6,523 nucleotides of DNA from Caulobacteraceae bacterium (GTDB lineage: Bacteria; Pseudomonadota; Alphaproteobacteria; Caulobacterales; Caulobacteraceae): assembly GCA_003161535.1 (NCBI GenBank), contig PMOM01000246.1, forward strand, positions 1-6,523. Direction: 5' to 3'. The notes beneath the pieces were generated by a model that worked only from the letters and a program-made list of their open reading frames with translations, ran no database searches and was not told the DNA's origin. Positions 1 through 5,741 of this stretch are shown one piece after another; positions within the stretch are counted from its first letter, which is position 1; each line of letters opens with the position of its first letter. The translations under genes and the position numbers were made by a program.

Positions 1-105
1 GAAGCCGGCTCCGACTCGTGGAAAGCCTATATGCGCCGGGCGACCAACACGGTGAACTACGGAAGCAGCCTGCCGCTGGCCCAAGGGGTGCGGTTCGAAA
101 TCTAG
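1..105 (+). CDS. ALDH7-family aldehyde dehydrogenase, C-terminal end only (partial)
   Basis: Reading frame 1 is open from the first base to the TAG at 103-105 and gives the last 34 residues of a protein. The tail contains [18 protein letters not shown] followed by [11 protein letters not shown], ending at the stop. This closely matches the C-terminus of the ALDH7 family (human antiquitin/ALDH7A1, bacterial piperideine-6-carboxylate dehydrogenases called AmaB or Pcd), where GSD-WK-YMRR and LPLAQG-F are signature residues near the chain end. Those enzymes oxidise alpha-aminoadipate semialdehyde with NAD+ in lysine catabolism, in the cytoplasm. The catalytic cysteine and the NAD-binding domain lie outside the window. 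The family is well supported, but the substrate is only inferred because paralogues exist. The next gene has its own promoter, so they need not form an operon. Confidence 0.85.
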   Translation, partial: EAGSDSWKAYMRRATNTVNYGSSLPLAQGVRFEI

Positions 106-137
106 GGGCTGGCCAGGCGCAGATATGTCCGGCGGCG

Positions 138-163
138 GGAACCGGCGCGAAGCGGGTCCGTTT
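138..163 (+). promoter_or_regulatory. EcfG/SigT-type general stress response promoter
   Basis: GGAAC at 138-142 is followed by exactly 16 bases and then CGTTT at 159-163. This matches the alphaproteobacterial general-stress sigma factor (EcfG; SigT in Caulobacter) consensus GGAAC-N16/17-CGTT with no mismatch. A transcript would start near 169-172, leaving a leader of roughly 28 nt before the ATG at 198. CsbD-like genes are frequent members of stress regulons, so the target makes sense. The start site is inferred, not measured. Confidence 0.8.
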
Positions 164-197
164 GGATGGGTGCTCCTTAACCCCAAACGAGGCCACC

Positions 198-380
198 ATG
201 AGTCAGAACCGCATCGCGGGCGCCGCCAAGAAAGCGACCGGCGCCGTGAAGAAAGCCGCCGGCAAGGCGACCGGCAACAAGAAACTGCAAGCCAAGGGCG
301 CCGCCCAAAAGGCCGCCGGGACCATCCAGAACAAGGTCGGCAAGGCGCAGGACAAGATGGGCAGCGCCCTGCGGCGCTAA
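198..380 (+). CDS. CsbD-like small stress protein, strongly basic
   Basis: Encodes 60 residues rich in alanine (15) and lysine (12). Residues 26-48 carry the core recognisable in CsbD/YjbJ proteins: GNKKLQAKGAAQKAAGTIQN and then KVGKAQDKMG. CsbD proteins are small, mostly helical, abundant stress-induced cytoplasmic proteins of unknown biochemical role. This one is odd: it has 12 Lys and 3 Arg against a single acid (Asp52), whereas E. coli YjbJ is acidic. The first third (KKATGAVKKAAGKATG) resembles the Lys-Ala repeats of histone H1-like tails, so nucleic-acid contact is conceivable but unproven. The start at 198 is preferred because a cGAGG sequence (188-192) lies 5 nt upstream and the EcfG-type promoter at 138-163 begins its transcript only about 28 nt before it. 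The frame stays open back to an ATG at 18, but that lies before the promoter and overlaps the aldehyde dehydrogenase. Confidence 0.85.
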   Translation: MSQNRIAGAAKKATGAVKKAAGKATGNKKLQAKGAAQKAAGTIQNKVGKAQDKMGSALRR

Positions 381-386
381 CCGCTT

Positions 387-415
387 CGACGCCTGGCGGC
401 GAGCGTCGCCAGGCG
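387..415 (+). terminator. Hairpin after the CsbD-like gene, probable terminator
   Basis: CGCCTGGCG at 390-398 is perfectly complementary to CGCCAGGCG at 407-415. A G-T and a C-G pair can extend the stem inward, leaving the tetraloop GAGC. It begins 9 bases after the stop codon. No T-run follows (the next bases are GAGGACCAAG), so it may act as a weak or factor-assisted terminator, or as a 3' stabilising stem for the short mRNA. Confidence 0.55.
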
Positions 416-533
416 GAGGACCAAGACCCCACTATTTGAGTGAAGAGGCGGCCGGCGGTCGCCCCTTTGCCAATTGGCTTGTATAGCGGCGCGGGCAAGG
501 ACGGCGCCTTGTCGTTCCGCTCGATGAGACCCG

Positions 534-1541
534 ATGCCCGCCAACCCCTCACACCGACTCTGCATCGCTCCGATGATGGACTGGACGGACCGCCATTGCC
601 GGGCGCTCCATCGCACCCTCACGGCGCGGGCGCGGCTCTATACAGAAATGCTCACCGTCGGCGCCGTGCTGCACGGCGATCGTGGACGGCTGCTGGCCTT
701 CGATCCGATCGAGCACCCGGTGGCCTTGCAGCTTGGCGGGTCGGATCCGGGCGAGCTGGCTGCGGCGGCGAGGATCGGCGAAGACCTCGGCTTCGATGAG
801 ATCAATCTCAACGTCGGCTGCCCGTCGGACCGGGTGCAGAGCGGCCGCTTCGGCGCCTGCCTGATGCGCGAGCCCTTGCTGGTGGCGGAATGCGTGGCGG
901 CCATGCGCGCGGCGGTGGCCATCGCGGTCACCGTCAAGTGCCGGCTGGGCGTGGACGACCAGGATCCCGAGCAGAGCCTGTTTTGCCTGGCGGACGGTTG
1001 CGCGCAAGCGGGGGCGGCGGCGGTCATCGTCCACGCCCGCAAGGCCTGGCTCAAGGGCCTCTCGCCAAAGGACAACCGCGAGATTCCGCCGCTCGATTAC
1101 GATCTGGTCTATCGGCTCAAGCGTGAGCGTCCCGGGCTTGCCGTCGTGCTAAACGGGGCGGTGGCGTCGCTGGACGAAGCGCGGACGCATCTGGACCGCG
1201 TGGACGGCGTCATGCTCGGGCGGGCGGCCTATCACGACCCGGCCACGCTGGGCGATGTCGACCGGCGATTGTTCGGCGCGCCGACCAGGGCGGTGACCTC
1301 GATGGAGGCGGTGGAGCGCTACCTGCCTTATGTGCGCGAGCAACTGGCCCGGGGAACGCGCCTGGCCGCCATGACCCGGCACATGCTGGGACTGTTTGCC
1401 GGCCGCCCCGGCGCGCGCGCCTGGCGGCGGACCTTGACGGTGGAGAGCCGCGGTTCAAACGCCGGCGCGGCGGTGATTGAACGGGCCCTTGACGCCGTTC
1501 GTGTCGCGGCGGAACGCCCGCCAGTCCTTGAACTCGCCTAG
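534..1541 (+). CDS. dusA: tRNA-dihydrouridine(20/20a) synthase DusA
   Basis: Encodes a 335-residue FMN-dependent TIM-barrel enzyme that reduces uridine 20/20a in the tRNA D-loop to dihydrouridine with NADPH, in the cytoplasm. Visible family motifs in order: APMMDWTDRHCR (residues 12-23) at the FMN-binding start of the barrel, EML (38-40), QLGGSDP (66-72), EINLNVGCPSDRVQSGRFGA (89-108) with Cys96 at the position of the catalytic cysteine, TVKCRLG (133-139) with the FMN-contacting Lys135, HARKAWLKGLSPKDNREIPP (167-186), which is characteristic of the DusA branch, NGAV (207-210) and VMLGRAAY (226-233) at the phosphate-binding end. The C-terminal helical tRNA-binding domain follows from about residue 255. 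Length is normal. ATG 534 is the first in-frame start after an in-frame TGA at 525-527; there is no strong ribosome binding site. The stop codon overlaps that of the convergent gene. Confidence 0.95.
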   Translation: MPANPSHRLCIAPMMDWTDRHCRALHRTLTARARLYTEMLTVGAVLHGDRGRLLAFDPIEHPVALQLGGSDPGELAAAARIGEDLGFDEINLNVGCPSDRVQSGRFGACLMREPLLVAECVAAMRAAVAIAVTVKCRLGVDDQDPEQSLFCLADGCAQAGAAAVIVHARKAWLKGLSPKDNREIPPLDYDLVYRLKRERPGLAVVLNGAVASLDEARTHLDRVDGVMLGRAAYHDPATLGDVDRRLFGAPTRAVTSMEAVERYLPYVREQLARGTRLAAMTRHMLGLFAGRPGARAWRRTLTVESRGSNAGAAVIERALDAVRVAAERPPVLELA

Positions 1542-1753
1542 CGGCCGGCGAACAGCGCCAGCTTTTCGGGACGGATGCGAGGCCGCCGCGAAGGAAGACC
1601 CGCCATGATCGTGGCGCGGGCGTCATCGTCCAGGCTCGACCAGCCGGCGACCTCCGACAAGGTGCGATAGCAGCCCATGCAAAGACCGCTCTGGCCGTCG
1701 ACGATGCAGAGCTTGACGCAGGGCGTGGCGATGGGGTGGGCCGGATCGCTCAT
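1538..1753 (-). CDS. DUF1289 family small cysteine-rich protein
   Basis: Encodes 71 residues. The pattern is C12-x3-C16-x8-C25-x2-C28, embedded in TPCVKLCIVDGQSGLCMGCY and then RTLSEVAGWSSL. This is the hallmark of DUF1289 proteins (often annotated 'predicted Fe-S protein'); GLC-GC-RTL-E--GW is the strongest part. Four closely spaced cysteines suggest zinc or iron-sulfur binding, which is inference; no biochemical role is established to my knowledge. No signal peptide is visible, so it is presumably cytoplasmic. The basic tail PSRRPRIRPEKL (54-65) could bind nucleic acid or simply be a linker. The gene is convergent with dusA and shares the four bases CTAG (1538-1541), in which both stop codons are read. 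The start at 1753 is the ATG before the conserved Cys block; only a weak G-run (GGGG, 7 nt upstream) is seen as ribosome binding site. Confidence 0.88.
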   Translation of the reverse strand: MSDPAHPIATPCVKLCIVDGQSGLCMGCYRTLSEVAGWSSLDDDARATIMAGLPSRRPRIRPEKLALFAGR

Positions 1754-1982
1754 TGCAAGACCCCATGCGGCGCCGGCCGCGCCGGCGCAAGCCGCCGGGC
1801 GATGGAGCGGTCGCCCCTGGCCATCGGGGATTTATTGTCGGAAATTAGGCTGAACATTGATTAGATTAAGTCCTATACATGTTACCAATTGGTCATAATA
1901 AAACATTTACTCGAATTAACTTGAGCACGCCTTAGGATCGCAAGCATAGTCCGGCTCGTCCCACCTCAAGGAGAAATGGACC
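1754..1982. promoter_or_regulatory. Divergent intergenic region with AT-rich island
   Basis: This is the longest gene-free stretch (229 bp) and separates two divergently transcribed genes. The first 75 bases have the normal high G+C. From about 1828 to 1925 the composition flips: a hand count of 1831-1920 gives 26 G/C of 90 (29%). The island holds a perfect 10-bp palindrome ACCAATTGGT (1884-1893) and A/T-rich hexamers resembling -10 boxes (TATACA 1874-1879, CATAAT 1894-1899), but no pair with convincing -35 spacing. It most likely holds the promoter and control sites of the gene starting at 1983, and may bind a nucleoid protein. I see no small gene or RNA structure in it. Confidence 0.5.
1968..1973 (+). 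promoter_or_regulatory. Ribosome binding site AAGGAG deciding the start at 1983
   Basis: AAGGAG is a strong Shine-Dalgarno match. It lies 9 nt before the ATG at 1983, whereas the out-of-frame ATG at 1976 would be only 2 nt away and the second in-frame ATG at 1989 would be 15 nt away. This supports 1983 as the start. Confidence 0.75.
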
Positions 1983-2360
1983 ATGTCAATGCTCAAAGCT
2001 ATCCTCGTCGCCACGTCGATCGCCACGGCGTCCACCGCCCTGGCTGCCCCCGTCAATATGAGCGACGCGCAATATGTCGCCGCCGCCCGCTGCGGCGGCT
2101 TGATCGCCTCGCCCGCCCTCGGCAAGGGCGACAGCGCCGCCATCGATGCGATGCTCAGCTCCCAGGGTCGCTCGCGCTCGCCGGCCATCGCCGACCGCGC
2201 CGACGAGGCCAGGAGTGACGCCATGCGCCAGGCCGGCCATTCCGGCGTTCAGGGCCGGGCCGCGCTCATCGCCGAACGCGACGGCGTCTGCCAAGCCTGG
2301 AATCACGCGGGCGGCGCGCAATCGGCTTCGGTCGCCGTTCAGAGCGGAGTCGCCAACTAG
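1983..2360 (+). CDS. Small exported protein of unknown function
   Basis: Encodes 125 residues; I do not recognise the family. Residues 1-21 form a clear Sec signal peptide: one lysine at position 5, a hydrophobic/alanine stretch (AILVATSIATASTAL), and a signal peptidase I site, best placed after ALA at 19-21. The mature protein of about 104 residues should be periplasmic or secreted. It contains exactly two cysteines, Cys37 and Cys103, near either end of the mature chain, which could form a disulfide. The middle is alanine-, serine- and arginine-rich and probably helical (MSDAQYVAAARCGGL at 26-40; DEARSDAMRQAGHSG at 74-88; GRAALIAERDGVC at 91-103). There is no lipobox or membrane segment beyond the signal. 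The pattern is reminiscent of small periplasmic helical proteins common in Caulobacterales, but that is only an impression. It stands alone, has a strong ribosome binding site and follows an AT-rich island. Confidence 0.75.
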   Translation: MSMLKAILVATSIATASTALAAPVNMSDAQYVAAARCGGLIASPALGKGDSAAIDAMLSSQGRSRSPAIADRADEARSDAMRQAGHSGVQGRAALIAERDGVCQAWNHAGGAQSASVAVQSGVAN

Positions 2361-2363
2361 AGT

Positions 2364-2386
2364 CGTCGGGCCGCCCCCGCCCGGCG
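2364..2386. terminator. GC-rich hairpin between convergent genes, possible bidirectional terminator
   Basis: CGTCGGGC (2364-2371) pairs with GCCCGGCG (2379-2386), eight pairs including one G-T, around a 7-base C-rich loop. It begins four bases after the stop of the exported-protein gene and ends 18 bases before the stop of the opposing hydrolase gene, a natural place for a terminator. Neither side has a T-run, so the call rests on position and stem only. Confidence 0.35.
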
Positions 2387-2404
2387 GCGCTGGCTGGTGG
2401 TGGA

Positions 2405-3145
2405 TCAGGGCTCCAGCTCGAAGTCCACCACCAGCGGCAAGTGATCCGACGCGAGCCGCGCCAGGGGACCGGCGGCCACGCGCATGGCGGTGACGCGCAC
2501 GCCGGGGCTGACGAATACATGGTCGATCCGCAACACCGGCATGGCGGAGGGAAAGGTGGCGATCCTCTGCCTCCAGCGCCGCCGGGCGCCGTGCGCGTCT
2601 CTTAAGGTCGACGCCAAGGTCCGATAGACCACCGACCGGGAGGTGGCGTTGAAGTCGCCGATCAGCATCAGGGGATCGCGGCGCAAGGCGCTCTTGAGCC
2701 ACGCGGCCCCAACGAGGCTGGCCGCCTGCAGCTGTTGCTCGGCCGGCACCAGCCCCAGGTGTGTATTGAGAACCTGAATTTCCCTGCCGCCGCCGACATC
2801 GATGGCCACCCACAGCGCGCCGCGAGGCTCCAATTGCGGAATCGGGGCGTAGCCGGGCAGGGCGGCGGCCTTTATCAGACGCTCGGGCAACGCGGTGAGG
2901 ATGGCGTCGCCGTAGAGCTCTTCCTCGACCTTCAGGGCGGCGTTGAAGCGCGAGGCCATGCCCAGCCGCTGGGCGAGCCGGTGGGCCTGATCGACCCGGC
3001 CGGTGCGCGCGCGGCCGACATCGACCTCCTGCAACACGACGATATCGGGGGCCTCGGCGGCGATCACGGCGGCTACCCGACCCACATCCAGGCGCCGGTC
3101 GGTCCCCACGCAGCGGTGCACATTGTAGGTCAGGATGCGCGTCAT
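2405..3145 (-). CDS. Endonuclease/exonuclease/phosphatase (EEP) superfamily hydrolase
   Basis: Encodes 246 residues with the complete metal-dependent EEP active-site series in order: TYNVH with Asn8; VVLQEVD with metal-binding Glu40; YGD (78-80); PRG (107-109); LNTHLG with Asn127 and His129; IGDFNA with Asp164 and Asn166; RIDHVFVS with Asp208 and His209; and ASDHLPLVVDF with Asp234 and catalytic His235. The superfamily cleaves phosphodiester or phosphomonoester bonds in DNA, RNA, phosphoinositides or sphingomyelin, so the substrate cannot be stated. The short single-domain form beginning ILTYNVHRCVGTD resembles E. coli YbhP, which lies beside a cardiolipin synthase gene; no such partner is present here. 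There is no signal peptide, so it is probably cytoplasmic. The start is at 3145, preceded on its strand by AAGAAGAGG two bases from the ATG. It is convergent with the exported-protein gene and divergent from the acyl-CoA dehydrogenases. Confidence 0.92.
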   Translation of the reverse strand: MTRILTYNVHRCVGTDRRLDVGRVAAVIAAEAPDIVVLQEVDVGRARTGRVDQAHRLAQRLGMASRFNAALKVEEELYGDAILTALPERLIKAAALPGYAPIPQLEPRGALWVAIDVGGGREIQVLNTHLGLVPAEQQLQAASLVGAAWLKSALRRDPLMLIGDFNATSRSVVYRTLASTLRDAHGARRRWRQRIATFPSAMPVLRIDHVFVSPGVRVTAMRVAAGPLARLASDHLPLVVDFELEP

Positions 3146-3307
3146 GGCCTCTTCTTAAAAGTCCGCCCGCGCCAGTCCAACGCATGAGCCGGGCCGGCGG
3201 GCCCCAGGTGAGCCTCGCTCAATGGCGCCTTGGCAAGCGGGACGCGGGACCCTTAATGTCATGGCTCATAAGCTAAGCCCTCGCGCGCTTTAGAAAGGCA
3301 AAACGCC
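3146..3307. promoter_or_regulatory. Divergent intergenic region with a tandem GCGGGAC repeat
   Basis: These 162 bp must hold promoters for the hydrolase (leftward) and the acyl-CoA dehydrogenase operon (rightward). Visible structure: a perfect tandem repeat GCGGGAC-GCGGGAC at 3237-3250, a short stem GGGCC/GGCCC at 3191-3204 with a four-base loop, and an A/T-richer stretch (3251-3274) just after the repeat that could hold a -10 element. GAAAGG at 3293-3298 is the ribosome binding site for the gene at 3308 (9-nt spacing). I could not fit a confident -35/-10 pair in either direction. Confidence 0.4.
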
Positions 3308-4513
3308 ATGGATCTCGATTTTTCGCCCGAAGATGTCGCCTTCCGGGACGAGGTTCGCGCCTTCATCGCCGAGGCCTATCCCAAGGTGCTGCGCGGCAAA
3401 CAGCAGGACAGCGAGGGCCTGACCAAGGACGACTACTTCTCCTGGCACCGCATCCTGGCCAAGAAGGGCTGGTCGGCGCCGTCGTGGCCCAAGGAGTGGG
3501 GCGGCACGGGATGGACGCCCACCCAGAAATACATCTGGTCGGAGGAGCAGGCCAAGGCGGACACCATTCCGGTGCTGCCCTTCGGCGTCGCCATGCTCGC
3601 GCCGGTGATCTACACCTTCGGGACCGAGGAACAGAAGGCCCGCTTCCTGCCCGGCATCCGGGACGGGAAGGTGTGGTGGTGCCAGGGCTATTCGGAGCCG
3701 GGCGCCGGCTCGGATCTGGCCTCCCTGACCACCCGCGCCGAGCGCATCAAGGGCGACGACGGCAAGGAATACTATCTGGTCAATGGCCAGAAGACCTGGA
3801 CCACTCTGGCCCAGTACGCCGACTGGGGATTCTTCCTTGTGCGCACCGACCCCAATGTGAAACCGCAGGCCGGGATCAGCTTCCTGCTCATCGACATGAA
3901 GTCTCCCGGTGTCACGGTAGCGCCGATCATCACCCTCGAGGGGGGCCATGAGGTCAACGACGTCTTCCTGGAAAACGTCAAGGTTCCGATCGAAAACCGC
4001 ATCTTCCACGAGAACCAGGGCTGGACCTGCGCCAAGGCCCTGCTTATGCACGAACGCTCCGGCATCGCCGGGGTGGCGCGCTCCAAACGAGGTCTTGAGC
4101 GGTTGCGGGCGATGTCGCTTAGCGAGCCTGGCGACGACGCCGGCCCGCTGCTCGCCGACCCCTTCTTCAAGCGCAAGGTGGCCGATCTCGAGATCGATCT
4201 GACAGCGCTGGAGTTCACCGAGCTTCGCACCCTGGCTGGGGAAAGTTCCGGCAAGGGACCGGGCCCTGAATCCTCGATCCTGAAGATCAAGGGCACCGAA
4301 ATCCAGCAGCGGCTCACCGAGCTTACGCTTGAAGCGGCCGGCCATTATGGCGCGCCCTACCTGCGTGGTCTGCCGCACAACATCGGCGCCATCGGCCCCG
4401 ATGACGCGCGCGACGTCGCCGGCCGGTACTTCAATACGCGCAAGACCTCGATCTTCGGCGGCTCCAACGAGATCCAGCGAAACATCATCGCCAAGCTGGT
4501 GCTGGGCCTGTAG
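3308..4513 (+). CDS. Acyl-CoA dehydrogenase, large subunit of a probable heteromeric enzyme (PimC-like)
   Basis: Encodes 401 residues with the full acyl-CoA dehydrogenase fold: N-terminal helical domain (to about 120), beta domain with the FAD/substrate motif CQGYSEPGAGSDLASLTTRA (125-144) and NGQKTWTT (159-166), and C-terminal helical domain. These FAD enzymes introduce the alpha-beta double bond into acyl-CoA and pass electrons to ETF. The usual SCAD/MCAD base (Glu in YEGTS-IQR) is replaced: here the segment is SIFGGSNEIQRN (381-392), with Gly384 at that position. A glutamate in HERSGIAG (Glu249) lies where isovaleryl- and long-chain-type enzymes carry their catalytic base, so activity is probably retained. 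Length and style match the large subunit of pimeloyl-CoA dehydrogenase (PimC) and mycobacterial FadE partners. The start is set by GAAAGG at 3293-3298. A small-subunit-like gene follows after 55 bp. The substrate (dicarboxylic, sterol side-chain, terpenoid or other acyl-CoA) is not determined. Confidence 0.93.
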   Translation: MDLDFSPEDVAFRDEVRAFIAEAYPKVLRGKQQDSEGLTKDDYFSWHRILAKKGWSAPSWPKEWGGTGWTPTQKYIWSEEQAKADTIPVLPFGVAMLAPVIYTFGTEEQKARFLPGIRDGKVWWCQGYSEPGAGSDLASLTTRAERIKGDDGKEYYLVNGQKTWTTLAQYADWGFFLVRTDPNVKPQAGISFLLIDMKSPGVTVAPIITLEGGHEVNDVFLENVKVPIENRIFHENQGWTCAKALLMHERSGIAGVARSKRGLERLRAMSLSEPGDDAGPLLADPFFKRKVADLEIDLTALEFTELRTLAGESSGKGPGPESSILKIKGTEIQQRLTELTLEAAGHYGAPYLRGLPHNIGAIGPDDARDVAGRYFNTRKTSIFGGSNEIQRNIIAKLVLGL

Positions 4514-4568
4514 CCGCGCCACGCTCTTCAGGATTCATCCGCCCGCGCGCAGAAAGACGCTTTGCCGA

Positions 4569-5714
4569 ATGGACTTCAGCTTCACCGACGAGCAATCGAT
4601 GCTGCGCGACACGGTCGCCAGCTATCTGGCCGATCACTACGGCTTTGATGCGCGCAAGGCGGCGCTCAAATCGGCGGACGGCTGGCGGCCGGCCGTGTGG
4701 AAGGCGTTCGCCAACGATCTGGGCATATTGGGCGCGTCGTTCCCCGAGGATCAGGGCGGTCTGGGCGGCGACGCCACCGATGTGATGGTGGTGATGGAAG
4801 AGTTCGGCAAAGCCCTGGTCGTCGAGCCTTATCTTGGCACGGTGGTGATCGGCGGCGGGTTTCTCCAGCATGGCGCGCCGGCGGGGGCGGGCGAACTGAT
4901 CGGCAAGATCATCGCGGGTGACGCGACCATGGCCTTCGCCTGGGCCGAGCCCCAGGCGCGCTACAACTTCGCGGACCTGAAAACCACCGCCCGCAAACAG
5001 GGGGCTGGCTGGGTGCTGAACGGCGGCAAGGCGGTGGTCATCGGGGCGCCGTGGGCGAGCCATCTGATCGTCACCGCGCGCACCGGCGGCGCCCAGCGGG
5101 ACCTGGGAGGCGTGTCGGTCTTCCTGGTCGACAAGAAGGCCAAGGGGGTGAGCGCCCGCGACTATCCCACCGTCGATGGCCGGCGCGCGTCGGAGATCGT
5201 CTTTGAGAACGTCTCGCTGGGCGCCGAGGCACTGATCGGCGCGCAGGGCGAGGCTCTGCCGCTGGTGGAGCAAGTCGTTGACGAAGCCATCGCCGCTGTC
5301 TGCGCCGAAGCCTGCGGGGTCCTGCGACGGCTGCACGAAGGCACCTTGGCCTACACCAAGGAGCGCAAGCAGTTTGGCGCGCCCATCGCCTCCTTCCAGG
5401 TTCTGCAGCACCGCATGGTCGATATGTTCATGCAACTCGAGCAGGCCGTATCGATGACCTTCATGGCCCACATCCGGCTGGGTGAAGCGCCGGGCGAGCG
5501 CGCCAAGGCGATCAGCGCCGCCAAGGTGCAGATCGGCCGCGCCTGCCGGTTCGTCGGCCAGAACGCCATCCAGCTGCACGGCGGCATGGGCATGACCGAC
5601 GAAATGGCCATCGGCCACTACTTCAAGCGCGCGACTATGATCGAGAACGAATTCGGATCGGTGGATCACCACTTGCGCCGCTACGAGGCTGCGAGTTTCG
5701 ACCAGGCGGCGTGA
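4569..5714 (+). CDS. Acyl-CoA dehydrogenase, small subunit of a probable heteromeric enzyme (PimD-like)
   Basis: Encodes 381 residues starting MDFSFTDEQSMLRDTV, the standard start of this family. Motifs: LGILGASFPEDQGGLGGDAT (51-70), a beta domain with AFAWAEPQARYNF (122-134) in place of the usual T-P-GSD substrate loop, the FAD-contacting TKERKQFGAPIASFQVLQHR (263-282), and QLHGGMGMTDE (335-345). The C-terminal segment reads ENEFGSVDHHLRRY (359-372) and lacks the canonical YEGTS-IQR; the helix carrying the IVD-type base reads VVDEAIAAVCAEACG (236-250) without the Glu-Arg pair. This is the pattern of the partner subunit in two-gene dehydrogenases such as PimD: it likely binds FAD at the interface while the larger subunit supplies the base. 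The frame stays open upstream into the preceding gene, but ATG 4569 is chosen because family N-termini begin there and AGAAAG lies 12 nt upstream at 4551-4556. The next gene starts 27 bp after the stop. Confidence 0.92.
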   Translation: MDFSFTDEQSMLRDTVASYLADHYGFDARKAALKSADGWRPAVWKAFANDLGILGASFPEDQGGLGGDATDVMVVMEEFGKALVVEPYLGTVVIGGGFLQHGAPAGAGELIGKIIAGDATMAFAWAEPQARYNFADLKTTARKQGAGWVLNGGKAVVIGAPWASHLIVTARTGGAQRDLGGVSVFLVDKKAKGVSARDYPTVDGRRASEIVFENVSLGAEALIGAQGEALPLVEQVVDEAIAAVCAEACGVLRRLHEGTLAYTKERKQFGAPIASFQVLQHRMVDMFMQLEQAVSMTFMAHIRLGEAPGERAKAISAAKVQIGRACRFVGQNAIQLHGGMGMTDEMAIGHYFKRATMIENEFGSVDHHLRRYEAASFDQAA

Positions 5715-5741
5715 GGCTCCAGACGCTCCGTCGCCCCGCCG

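Noticed and set aside
18..197. An N-terminal extension of the CsbD-like gene back to the ATG at 18.
   Set aside because: It overlaps the aldehyde dehydrogenase C-terminus, precedes the EcfG-type promoter, and the extra residues do not resemble CsbD proteins.
1857..1879. A possible sigma-70 promoter TTGATT ... TATACA in the AT-rich island.
   Set aside because: The spacing is only 11 bases and the match to the Caulobacter-type housekeeping consensus is poor, so I kept it as an undefined regulatory region.
1986..3185. A 399-codon minus-strand frame that spans the hydrolase gene and the exported-protein gene.
   Set aside because: It is out of frame with the EEP hydrolase, whose full active-site series is in the other frame. 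The translation is low-complexity Arg/Gly/Ala.
3290..4522. A 410-codon minus-strand frame opposite the large dehydrogenase subunit.
   Set aside because: Same antisense artefact: no motif, and the plus-strand protein is unmistakable.
4329..4568. An 80-residue upstream extension of the small dehydrogenase subunit.
   Set aside because: The extension is merely a shifted frame of the large-subunit gene. Family members begin at the MDFSFTDEQ sequence encoded from 4569.
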